A model generated the notes under the pieces. That model had not been told where the DNA came from. It worked only from the letters and a program-made list of their open reading frames with translations, and did not search any database. Below, piece after piece: positions 6,020 through 13,119 of a DNA stretch of 14,014 nucleotides (position 1 is its first letter; each line of letters begins with the position of its first letter). The position numbers were made by a program, and so were the translations under genes. Source of the DNA: DASVSE01 sp036399715 (GTDB taxonomy: Bacteria > Bacteroidota > Rhodothermia > Rhodothermales > Rubricoccaceae); NCBI GenBank assembly GCA_036399715.1, contig DASWMO010000350.1:1-14014 (forward strand), in the 5' to 3' direction.

Positions 6020-7825
6020 CTATTCCTCTTCCTCGACCGGCGCGGCCGTGTCCGGGACCGACGCCTCGGTGGCGGCGAGGACGGCGGCGAGAAAGTCGTC
6101 GGCGTCGGTCGCGGGCGTCCAGCGGACCTGCCGGCCCGAGTCGGGGTGCAGGCGCATCCACGACGCGAGCGTCCGCATCTCGTCGACGTCGGGGCGGAGG
6201 TGGGACTCGGGCGGCGGGCGGAGCGGGTCGAACGTCTCGGCGAGCGCCTCACGGAGCGCGTCGAGGCCGCGCGGGCGGACGGTGTGGGCCGGCACGCGGA
6301 CGCCCAGGTCGGTCCGGTCGGGCATCTCGTCGTCGGCCGCGGGCAGCTCATCGAAGGCGCCGTCGCCGGCAGGCAGGTCCACACGGGCGGCGAGACGGCC
6401 GTGGCGGATGAGGAACAGCTGCGCGCCGCCCTCGGCGCCGGCATAGCCCGGCGCGAGCGGCTCGACGAGGACGGCGTCGTGCTCGTGGACGGCCGAGGCG
6501 ATGGTCTGCTGGCGCCCGAGCGTCCGCTGGAGGCGCCGCATCTGGTCGCGGTACCACCCGGCTGACTCGAACTCGTGGGCCGCCGCCGCCTCCCGCATCG
6601 CTGCCTCAACGGTCGCGAGCGCGTCGCCGTCCTGACCCGTCAGGAAGGCGCGGACGCGGGCGACCTGGTCGGCATACGTCCCGTCGTCGCCGACGCACGG
6701 GGCGGAGCAGCGGCCCATCTGGTGGTACAGGCACGGCCGGCCGAGCGCGAAGACGGGGTCGTCGCACTCGCGCAGGCCGAACATCCGCGAGATGAGCTCG
6801 ACGAGCTCCTCGGCCTGCCCGCGCCGCCCGAGCGGGCCGTAGTACTCCGCCCCGTCGTGCGCGATGCGGGGCGTCCACGTGAGCGTCGGGAAGGCGTGGC
6901 GCGTGTCGAGCCGCAGGAACGGGTAGTCGCGGTAACGCCGCAGGGCGCGGTTGTAGACCGGCAGGTAGGTCTTGATGAGGCGCGATTCTTCCAGGAGGGC
7001 GGATAGCTCCGTTCCGGTCTCGCGCCACGTCACGTCGCGGACGTCGCGGATGAGCTTCTTGGTCTTCGGCGGGTGGTTCTCGACGCCCGTGAAGTAGCTC
7101 CGGACGCGGCTCTTGAGGCTCTTGGCCTTGCCGATGTAGATCACCTTGCCGCGCCCGTCGCGCATGAAGTAGACGCCGGGGCGGTCCGGCAAGAGCGGCA
7201 AGCGCGTCTCGCGGATGCGCGCGATGTGCGTCGCCTCGCGGCGCGTCTCGACGTAGCGCTTGCGCTGGAAGCCGAGCAGGTCGTCGAGCGTCTCGACGCC
7301 GAACTCCAGCCGGAGGCGGTCGAGAAGGATCGTGAGCAGCTCGGCCGTGGCCTGCGCGTCGCCGAGGGCGCGGTGGCGGCCGTCGACGGTGATGCCGAAG
7401 TGCGCCGTCAGGCCCGTCAGTCCCTTCGACGGCAGGCTCGGGAGCAGGCGCCGCGCGAGGCGCAGCGTGTCCAGGCTCGCGTTGCGGATCGGCGGCAGCC
7501 CGGCCTCGTCCATCGCGACGTCCAGGAATCGGGCGTCGAAGGGCAGGTTGTGGGCGACCATCACGGCGTCGCCCAGGAACTCGGCGAAGCGCGGCAGGAC
7601 CTCGTTCGCCGAAGGCTGCCCGAAGACCATCGCCGTCGAGATGCCCGTGAGCCACGTGATGCGGTTCGGGACGGCCCGGCCGGGGTCGATGAGCTGCTGG
7701 AACGTGTCCACGACTTGTCCGCCGACGAGGCGGACGGCGCCGATCTCGATGAGGCGGTCCTCGCCGGCCCGAGAGCCCGTGGTCTCGGTGTCGACGATCA
7801 CGAACGGGGTCTGGTCCAGCGTCAC
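6020..7825 (-). CDS. DEDDh exonuclease fused to UvrC-like GIY-YIG, four-Cys and UVR modules
   Basis: A 601-residue cytoplasmic DNA-repair-type nuclease. Residues 8-170 are a DnaQ-like 3'-5' exonuclease with all five acid/His positions: D12 and E14 (DTETTG), D97 (AHNLPFD), H151 and D156 (HRALGDA). Residues 215-300 are a GIY-YIG endonuclease: GVY 217-219, YIG 230-232, R240 and Glu at 279/280. Residues 354-377 hold Cys354, 365, 373 and 377, the pattern linked to an iron-sulfur cluster in UvrC. Residues 405-435 fit a UVR helix pair (EFESAGWYRDQMRRLQ). The RNase H-like half and HhH motifs of UvrC are missing, as in Cho. Similar fusions occur in actinobacteria and Bacteroidota, often annotated as DNA polymerase III epsilon; their role is unclear. 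The start is GTG at 7825, just before the exonuclease fold; no ATG fits. Confidence 0.93.
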   Translation of the reverse strand: MTLDQTPFVIVDTETTGSRAGEDRLIEIGAVRLVGGQVVDTFQQLIDPGRAVPNRITWLTGISTAMVFGQPSANEVLPRFAEFLGDAVMVAHNLPFDARFLDVAMDEAGLPPIRNASLDTLRLARRLLPSLPSKGLTGLTAHFGITVDGRHRALGDAQATAELLTILLDRLRLEFGVETLDDLLGFQRKRYVETRREATHIARIRETRLPLLPDRPGVYFMRDGRGKVIYIGKAKSLKSRVRSYFTGVENHPPKTKKLIRDVRDVTWRETGTELSALLEESRLIKTYLPVYNRALRRYRDYPFLRLDTRHAFPTLTWTPRIAHDGAEYYGPLGRRGQAEELVELISRMFGLRECDDPVFALGRPCLYHQMGRCSAPCVGDDGTYADQVARVRAFLTGQDGDALATVEAAMREAAAAHEFESAGWYRDQMRRLQRTLGRQQTIASAVHEHDAVLVEPLAPGYAGAEGGAQLFLIRHGRLAARVDLPAGDGAFDELPAADDEMPDRTDLGVRVPAHTVRPRGLDALREALAETFDPLRPPPESHLRPDVDEMRTLASWMRLHPDSGRQVRWTPATDADDFLAAVLAATEASVPDTAAPVEEEE

Positions 7826-7856
7826 GCGGGGCGCAGCAGCGGGTGCGGAAGGGCCG

Positions 7857-7894
7857 CAAAGTCTACGACCCCGCTGTGACGCCGGGTCGTCACA
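7857..7894. promoter_or_regulatory. Overlapping inverted repeats beside a possible -7 box
   Basis: Two inverted repeats interlock between the divergent exonuclease and membrane-protein genes. ACGACCC (7865-7871) pairs with GGGTCGT (7884-7890), and TGTGACG (7875-7881) pairs with CGTCACA (7888-7894). Both use bases 7888-7890, so as RNA only one could form at a time; as DNA they could be a protein-binding site. On the minus strand TAGACTTTG (7865-7857) resembles the Bacteroidota -7 consensus TAnnTTTG with one extra base, about 30-40 bases before the GTG start. I see no matching -33 element. Both the operator and promoter roles are inferred. Confidence 0.3.
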
Positions 7895-7965
7895 TGGACT
7901 GGGTACGGTCCCCGGTGTGTGGGGCAGCGCGCGCGTCGTACCGTCCGCAAACCGCCCCGCCTGCG

Positions 7966-8670
7966 ATGCCCCTCCCGCCCCTTCTCGCCACCGGCTTCGC
8001 GGCCCTCGCGCTCGTGATGGCGGCTGTGTTCGTGCTCGGCGTCCGGCTCGCGCCCGTCCCCGGCGACCGCCCGTCGGACCGCCAGCAGGCGACGCGCCTC
8101 GCGGTCGCGGTCGCCGGGGCGTTCCTCGGCGTCTCGGGCGCCCTCGCCGCCGCAGGTGTTCTCGCTGACGTCGACGCGCGGCCACCGCCGGCGGCGATCC
8201 TGCTCGTGCTGCTCGCCGCCGGAATGGTGGCCGTCGCGTTTTCGAGCGTCGGCGACCGCCTGCAGGCGTGGCCGGTCGGTGTGCTCGTCGGCGTGCAGGC
8301 GTTCCGGATCGCTGTCGAGGCACTGCTGTTCGCGGCACACCGGGCCGGCGAGGTGCCGGTCGAGATGACGTTCGAAGGGCACAACTTCGACATCGTGACG
8401 GGCGTGCTCGCGGCCGGGATCGGCCTGTGGGCGTGGCGGGGATCGCCGCCGCGGTGGGTCGTCGCGGCGTGGAACGGGCTCGGACTGGTTCTGCTCGTCG
8501 TCGTCATCGCGACGGCCGCGCGGTCTGCGTTCGGGTTCACCGAGACGACGCCTCGCCTGACGCTCCCGACGGCGTGGCCGGGCGTGTGGTTGCCCGCGTG
8601 GCTCGTCCAACTCGCCTTTCTGGGGCACCTGCTCGTCTTCCGCTCGCTCGCCCGGAGTCGCCGCGGGTAG
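7966..8670 (+). CDS. Seven-helix integral membrane protein of unknown function
   Basis: A 234-residue hydrophobic protein with about seven membrane segments, near residues 5-27, 43-66, 76-95, 102-124, 141-157, 163-186 and 207-228. The most distinctive stretch is VQAFRIAVEALLFAAH followed by VPVEMTFEGHNFDIVTG (about 110-146). I have seen this combination in uncharacterised membrane proteins of Bacteroidota and related groups, but I know no assigned function. The ATG at 7966 begins directly before the first helix; an in-frame start at 7843 would add a charged 41-residue leader that overlaps the regulatory repeats and is unlikely. It is transcribed alone, divergent from the exonuclease gene by 140 bases, and converges on the outer-membrane protein gene with 42 bases between stops. 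Confidence 0.8.
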   Translation: MPLPPLLATGFAALALVMAAVFVLGVRLAPVPGDRPSDRQQATRLAVAVAGAFLGVSGALAAAGVLADVDARPPPAAILLVLLAAGMVAVAFSSVGDRLQAWPVGVLVGVQAFRIAVEALLFAAHRAGEVPVEMTFEGHNFDIVTGVLAAGIGLWAWRGSPPRWVVAAWNGLGLVLLVVVIATAARSAFGFTETTPRLTLPTAWPGVWLPAWLVQLAFLGHLLVFRSLARSRRG

Positions 8671-8712
8671 GCGGTCCGTCCGAGCGAGCGCAGGCGCCGC
8701 GACAGCCGCCGC

Positions 8713-10092
8713 TCAGAGGCGGGTCGGGCTGAGGCGCAGGAAGATCTGGAGCGAGACCGGCGCGCGGCCGTAGAGCGGTCGGAGCGCCTCGGGGACGCGG
8801 TAGGCTGTCGCCTCGGCGCCGAGCGTGGCTGCGACGCCGCGCGTGCGAGCGACGTCCACGCCCGCGCCGATGCCGAGCGTGCCGATGCCGTAAACGGGCT
8901 CGCCGAGCTCGCCGTCGAGGTCGAGTTCCTCGCCGGACTTCTGGATCCACTCGCCGCGCCCGAACACGGCCGCGCGGCCCACGCGGAGCGTCGCCTCGGC
9001 GAGAAGCGCCTGCTGCGCGCCTGCGTGGTGATCGCCGCCCGTCGCGTCGTTGCGGCCCCAGACGAGGGCCGCCGCGAGGTCGCCGTCGCGGCCGACGGGG
9101 GCGCTGTAGAGGGCCGAGGCCGTCGTGCGGACCTGGTTCACGCCGGGTTCGAGCGCCTCGGGCTCGTAGATGTGACCGCGCGAGACCTGGAGCGCCGTGC
9201 GCGGCGTCGGGTGGAGCGAGACGCGGGCGCTGTACGAGTCGAACCGCGGGCGGTCGGGCGTCCAGCGGCGCTCGTCGGGCTCGGCGCCCGTGAACAGCGA
9301 CGCGTCAAGCGTGAGCGGGCCCCAGGCGACGCCGCCCGTGGCGACGCCCCACGCGATGTGCGTCGCGTCCTGCCAGTGGTGGCTCAGCGGCGCGTCGGGC
9401 GTGTAGCGCGCACTCGGGCGGTGCATGAACGCGGCCGGGCCGAGCGCAGGCTCGCCCGGGTAGCCGACGTAGCCGAAGACGGCCGCGCCGCCGACCGGCG
9501 CCGAGACGGTCGCCGAGAGCTCTGAGACGGCGTCGTGCGGGTGCTGGCGGTCGACGAGGCGCTCGCCGGCGAACGTCTCGCCGGACTGGAACAGGAGCCG
9601 GTAGCCGTCGCCGGACTCGGTGACCGGGTCCAGCGAGGCCATCGCGCGCAGCGTGAGCGTCGCCCGGCCGACGGGCCGCTGGGCCATGCCCATCGCCCAG
9701 TTCGGGACGCCGACGGACGTCCCGCCGCGTGTGCCCGACCCGAACGCGTCGACGGCGGCGAGGCGCGGGAAGGCAGCGGCGTGGAGCATGAGGTGCCACC
9801 GGCCGGCCTGTGCCATCGTGGCTTCGAGCGGGCTCGCGTCGGGGATGCGGGACGTGCCCGAGGCGTCGGCGGACATCGGCACGCGGGCATCGAGCGCGCT
9901 CGTCATCGCGTGGCCGGCGGCGTGTGGGGCGCTGTGATCCATCGCACCATGACCCATCGCGGCGTGGTCCATCGTGGAATGATCCACGTCGGTGGGCGCG
10001 GCGTGGGCGGAGGTGTCGGCGTGCGTGTGCTGGGCGACTGCGGGGGCGGCGAGCGCGGCCCAGAGGGCGGCGGCCGGGAGAAAGCGGTGCAT
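8713..10092 (-). CDS. His/Met-rich outer-membrane beta-barrel-like protein, probable copper-associated
   Basis: A 459-residue exported protein. The ATG at 10092 opens a signal peptide cleaved after AVA (residue 20). Residues 22-63 are packed with His and Met, including HSTMDHAAMGHGAMDHS, resembling the metal-binding leaders of the copper-resistance proteins CopB/PcoB. The rest alternates polar and hydrophobic residues in beta-barrel fashion (ATLTLRAMASL, AAVFGYVGYPGEPALG, a C-terminal strand ending LQIFLRLSPTRL). LVDRQHPHD (179-187) and HHWQDATHI (238-246) are conserved landmarks I associate with an unnamed family often found near metal-resistance genes in Proteobacteria and Bacteroidota. It probably sits in the outer membrane with the His/Met tail in the periplasm; metal specificity is inferred. 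The gene follows the small Cys-rich gene by 68 bases. The frame continues upstream to 10557, but that extension lacks a signal peptide. Confidence 0.8.
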   Translation of the reverse strand: MHRFLPAAALWAALAAPAVAQHTHADTSAHAAPTDVDHSTMDHAAMGHGAMDHSAPHAAGHAMTSALDARVPMSADASGTSRIPDASPLEATMAQAGRWHLMLHAAAFPRLAAVDAFGSGTRGGTSVGVPNWAMGMAQRPVGRATLTLRAMASLDPVTESGDGYRLLFQSGETFAGERLVDRQHPHDAVSELSATVSAPVGGAAVFGYVGYPGEPALGPAAFMHRPSARYTPDAPLSHHWQDATHIAWGVATGGVAWGPLTLDASLFTGAEPDERRWTPDRPRFDSYSARVSLHPTPRTALQVSRGHIYEPEALEPGVNQVRTTASALYSAPVGRDGDLAAALVWGRNDATGGDHHAGAQQALLAEATLRVGRAAVFGRGEWIQKSGEELDLDGELGEPVYGIGTLGIGAGVDVARTRGVAATLGAEATAYRVPEALRPLYGRAPVSLQIFLRLSPTRL

Positions 10093-10160
10093 CGGATCGG
10101 AGAAATGGAGAGACGTGCGGCGGCGGGTCCGGCCGTGCAGGCGGCCGGGGACAGCGTCTC

Positions 10161-10517
10161 TCAGATCCGGAAGCAGCCCAGCAGGGCGAGCGGTGCGCCG
10201 GGCGGCCGCTCGGGCGGCTCTGCCGTCCGCCAGAGACCCGGGGCCGCCCGGCGCGTCACGGCGACGAGCGCCTGGGGCGTTGGGACTGCGGCCGAGGCCG
10301 CAGGCGCAGCCTCGGCGGGCGCACTGGGCGTCGCGGCAGGAGCGACGCAGCACGCGGCGCCGAGCGGACGCGGCGCGTCGCGCGTATCCACCGGGTCCTT
10401 CGGCGCGTCGTGGCACGGCGCGACGGGCATCGCCATCACGGCGATGCAGCGCACCGGCCCGGCTCCGACGAGCGCGGCGGCCGTGACGGCGACGAGCAGG
10501 AGGGCGAAAGGGCGCAT
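10161..10517 (-). CDS. Small Cys-rich secreted protein, possible metal-binding partner
   Basis: A 118-residue protein I do not recognise with certainty. A hydrophobic N-terminus (residues 1-20) is a signal peptide or membrane anchor. The mature part has Cys at 24, 35, 56, 57 and 115, including a CH pair (35-36) and a CC pair (56-57), then a long Ala/Pro-rich linker, and ends ERPPGAPLALLGCFRI. Short exported proteins with a PCH motif, a CC pair and a proline-rich tail occur near copper genes (DUF2946 is one comparable family), but I cannot assign it to one. The start of the His/Met-rich outer-membrane gene is 68 bases downstream, supporting a shared transcript and a metal-related job. ATG 10517 has no Shine-Dalgarno. 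The 83 bases before it may hold a separate promoter. Confidence 0.6.
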   Translation of the reverse strand: MRPFALLLVAVTAAALVGAGPVRCIAVMAMPVAPCHDAPKDPVDTRDAPRPLGAACCVAPAATPSAPAEAAPAASAAVPTPQALVAVTRRAAPGLWRTAEPPERPPGAPLALLGCFRI

Positions 10518-10600
10518 GGCCGAAGAACGACGCGGGCGGCGGGTCGACTACTCCCACCGGCGAGGATGCGAACGGTTCACAATCGGGCGGTGCGGCCGGG

Positions 10601-12001
10601 CTACGGCGCGACGGCCGCCGCGTCCGCCGCGTCCGCCGCGGCCCTCACCTCGGCGGCCTGCGCCTCGGGCGGGAGCGGTAGCCCGAGCGCGGCGAACGTC
10701 GCCCGCCCGACGGCGTCGTTGGTCATCGCGCCGCGAAACAGGTCGGCCCCCGGCCCGAAGGCGTACAGGCCGACGTCGACGCCCGTGTGGCCGCTCGTCG
10801 TCCACGCGACGCCTGCGCGGCGATCTGCGATGTCGCGGAAGGTGGCGGCGTAGTCCACGACGCCACCCATGCGGAGCTGGAGGTCGTCAGGGGCCCAGAG
10901 GCTGTCGCCGGGCGCGAGCCCGAGACCCTCGCGAACGAGCGCGACGCCGTCTGCGCCGGGCTCGGCGAGGCGCACCGAGAGCCGCTCGGCGGACATCGTC
11001 GCGGCCATCAGCGCGGCGGGGTCGTAGGCGTAGATGCCGTCGCGGCCGAGCGTGAGGCCGCCCGTCTCGTGGTCGGCCGTCGAGACGACGAGCGTGTTTC
11101 CGTCGCGGCGTGCCCAGTCGAGGACGGCCGCGACGGCCGCGTCGTAGGCCAGGATGTCGCGGACGTGGGCCGCGGCGTCGTTGCCGTGGCCGGCGTGGTC
11201 GATGCGCGAGCCCTCGACCATCAGGAAGAAGCCGTGCGCGTGGGCGGCAGGCGTGGCCGCGAGCAGGTCGAGCGCCTTCGTCGCCATCGCGGCGAGGGCA
11301 GGCTCGTCGGTCTCGTCGCGGTCGATCTCGTAGGCCATGTGGTCCGGCGCGAGGAGGGCGACGGCCGGCGCAGCGGGAAAGCGGTCTAGGCCCGCGCGCG
11401 ACGTCGTGACGAGCGCGCCGTGGGCGAGCATCTCGCGCCGGAGGTCGCGGCCGTCGGTACGGCTCCCGCCGGCCGACTCGGGCACGAAAAAGCGGCCACC
11501 GCCGCCGATCATCACGTCGAGGCGCGCCGCGGCCATCTGGGCCGCGATCTCGGCCTCGTCGGCGCGCTGCGGGACGTGGGCGGCGTAGCTCGCCGGAGTC
11601 GCGTGCGTGATGCGGCTCGTCGCGACGAGGCCCGTGGCGAATCCGGCGTCGCGGGCCGCTTCGAGGACCGTCCGGCACGGCGCCCCGTCGGGCCCAACGG
11701 CGATGGCGCCGTTGTAGCTCTTGATGCCGCAGGCATAGGCCGTCGCTCCGGCCGCCGAATCCGTCACGCGGCTGTCGGTGGACGGCGTCGAGACGGCGCC
11801 CGTCAGGATGCCGTCGAGCGCGAGCGGGCGGCCATTCGCGGCGCGGGCGAGCACTTCCGAGGCCGGCCCGAAGCCGTCGGCGATCATGAATACGACGTTG
11901 CGCGGCCGCGCGTCGGGCGGCGCCGGGGCCGTCTGCGCCGAGGCGGTCTGCGCCCGGACGGGCCCGGCGGCGAGAAGGAGGACGGCGAAGAGGACGCGCA
12001 T
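10601..12001 (-). CDS. phoA: Secreted alkaline phosphatase (PhoA family)
   Basis: A 466-residue periplasmic or secreted phosphomonoesterase releasing phosphate from organic esters, using two zinc ions and a third metal. A signal peptide covers residues 1-18 (ending VRAQ). By motif comparison with E. coli PhoA: D42 (ADGFGP) is a metal ligand, S82 in VTDSAAGATAYA the phosphorylated serine, T135 and R146 the metal and phosphate ligands, E263, D268 and H272 in MVEGSRIDHAGH, D310-H311 in STADHETGG, and H405 in TSGHTGVD. E. coli Asp153 and Lys328 are both His here (H133, H269), as in mammalian enzymes. Its start lies 115 bases after pfkA; that gap has an inverted repeat (12033-12038 with 12058-12063) but no evident Pho box. 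The C-terminal 25 residues are Ala-rich. Length is typical of the family. Confidence 0.93.
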   Translation of the reverse strand: MRVLFAVLLLAAGPVRAQTASAQTAPAPPDARPRNVVFMIADGFGPASEVLARAANGRPLALDGILTGAVSTPSTDSRVTDSAAGATAYACGIKSYNGAIAVGPDGAPCRTVLEAARDAGFATGLVATSRITHATPASYAAHVPQRADEAEIAAQMAAARLDVMIGGGGRFFVPESAGGSRTDGRDLRREMLAHGALVTTSRAGLDRFPAAPAVALLAPDHMAYEIDRDETDEPALAAMATKALDLLAATPAAHAHGFFLMVEGSRIDHAGHGNDAAAHVRDILAYDAAVAAVLDWARRDGNTLVVSTADHETGGLTLGRDGIYAYDPAALMAATMSAERLSVRLAEPGADGVALVREGLGLAPGDSLWAPDDLQLRMGGVVDYAATFRDIADRRAGVAWTTSGHTGVDVGLYAFGPGADLFRGAMTNDAVGRATFAALGLPLPPEAQAAEVRAAADAADAAAVAP

Positions 12002-12116
12002 GTGTCGGGGAGTGGAACGCAGCTCGGGCTCAACGCGGCCCGGCCCGCCACGGGTGCCCGCGTCACGGAAGGGAAATCCGGCGGCGCCCACGGCGTGCCG
12101 TGCCCCGCAGCGTCGA

Positions 12117-13100
12117 CTAGCTCAGCAGCGCCGTGAGCTGGAGCAGGTCGTAGTCGATGTCCTTCTTGCGGCTCCAGACATTGCGCATCGGCGTGAGCTT
12201 GATGTCGCTGTTGACGATGCCGACCATCACGCCCGCGTGGCCTTCGAGGAGCGCCTCGACGGCCGCTGACCCCAGCCGCGACGCCAGAACGCGGTCGCGG
12301 GCCGTCGGCGAGCCGCCGCGCTGGATGTGGCCGAGGACCGAGACGCGCGTGTCGATCTGGTCGAACGCGGGGTCGCGGCGCAGCGCCTCAGCGATCATGT
12401 GGGCGCCGCCGGTCTCGTCGCCCTCGGCCACGACGACGATCGACGACCGGCTCTGGGAGGACATCAGCGACAGGATGCGCTCCTTGATCGCGACGACGTC
12501 GCTCAGCATCTCGGGGATCAGGACGAGCTCGGCGCCGCCGCCGATGCCGCACGCGAGGGCGATAAAGCCCGTGTCGCGGCCCATCACCTCGACAAGGAAC
12601 AGGCGGTCGTGGGCGTCGGCCGTGTCGCGGATCTTGTCGATGGACTCCAGGGCGGTGTTGAGCGCCGTGTCGAAGCCGATCGTCTCGTCGGTCCCGAAGA
12701 GGTCGTTGTCGATGGTGCCCGGGCAGCCGACGGTCGGGATGTCGTGCTCGGCCGCGAGGTGCGTCGCGCCCTGGAGCGTGCCGTCGCCGCCGATGGCGAC
12801 GAGCGCGTCGATGCCGGCCGCGCGGAGCTGATCCGCGGCCCGCGCCCGGCCCTCGGGCGTCCGGAAGGCGTCGCAGCGGGCGGACTTCAGGATCGTCCCG
12901 CCGGTCTGGAGAATGTTCGAGACGCTCTGGCGGTCCATCTCGACAAAGTCGCCCTCGCACATGCCGGCGTAGCCGCGGCGGATGCCGACGACGTCGAGGC
13001 CCTCGGCGACGGCGCGGCGGACGGCCGCGCGGATGCAGGCGTTCATGCCGGGCGCGTCGCCGCCGGAGGTGAACACACCGATGCGTTTGATGTCGGGCAA
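12117..13100 (-). CDS. pfkA: ATP-dependent 6-phosphofructokinase, TTG start
   Basis: A 327-residue glycolytic enzyme phosphorylating fructose 6-phosphate to the 1,6-bisphosphate in the cytoplasm. Motifs in order: IGVFTSGGDAPGMNA (8-21, ATP binding), GGDGT (104-108), PGTIDND (127-133, with D131 the catalytic base), MGRDTGFIA (173-181) and LGHIQRGGSPTARDR. Gly107, in GGDG, corresponds to E. coli Gly104 and marks an ATP-using rather than pyrophosphate-using enzyme. R24 and R28 correspond to E. coli allosteric residues R21 and R25, so ADP/PEP control is plausible. The reading frame begins with TTG at 13100 giving the normal N-terminus PDIKRIGVF; the next Met is residue 19, within the ATP-binding loop, so TTG must be the start. 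The gene follows the DUF1460 gene by 19 bases and probably shares its transcript. Confidence 0.96.
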   Translation of the reverse strand: MPDIKRIGVFTSGGDAPGMNACIRAAVRRAVAEGLDVVGIRRGYAGMCEGDFVEMDRQSVSNILQTGGTILKSARCDAFRTPEGRARAADQLRAAGIDALVAIGGDGTLQGATHLAAEHDIPTVGCPGTIDNDLFGTDETIGFDTALNTALESIDKIRDTADAHDRLFLVEVMGRDTGFIALACGIGGGAELVLIPEMLSDVVAIKERILSLMSSQSRSSIVVVAEGDETGGAHMIAEALRRDPAFDQIDTRVSVLGHIQRGGSPTARDRVLASRLGSAAVEALLEGHAGVMVGIVNSDIKLTPMRNVWSRKKDIDYDLLQLTALLS

Positions 13101-13119
13101 GAGGGGAGGGGAAGAGGGC

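Noticed and set aside
7826..8338. N-terminal extension of the exonuclease frame up to 8338
   Set aside because: The extra 171 codons are Arg/Pro-rich without a domain and lie over the membrane-protein gene; the exonuclease fold starts right after the GTG at 7825.
8671..8712. Possible terminator between the converging membrane-protein and outer-membrane-protein genes
   Set aside because: Only four outer base pairs (GCGG/CCGC) form before mismatches, so the pairing is too weak to call.
10093..10557. N-terminal extension of the His/Met-rich protein frame up to 10557
   Set aside because: It covers the Cys-rich gene in another frame, is Arg/Ala-rich, and would bury a clear signal peptide starting at 10092.
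9535..11055. 506-codon plus-strand open frame across the outer-membrane, Cys-rich and phosphatase genes
   Set aside because: It spans three recognisable genes on the other strand, turns very Arg-rich at its end, and has no domain.
12002..12116. Short inverted repeats in the pfkA-phosphatase gap (12033-12038 with 12058-12063; CACGGC/GCCGTG near 12090-12103)
   Set aside because: Arms are only six bases and such pairs are common by chance at this GC content; no T-run follows and no Pho-box-like direct repeat is seen.
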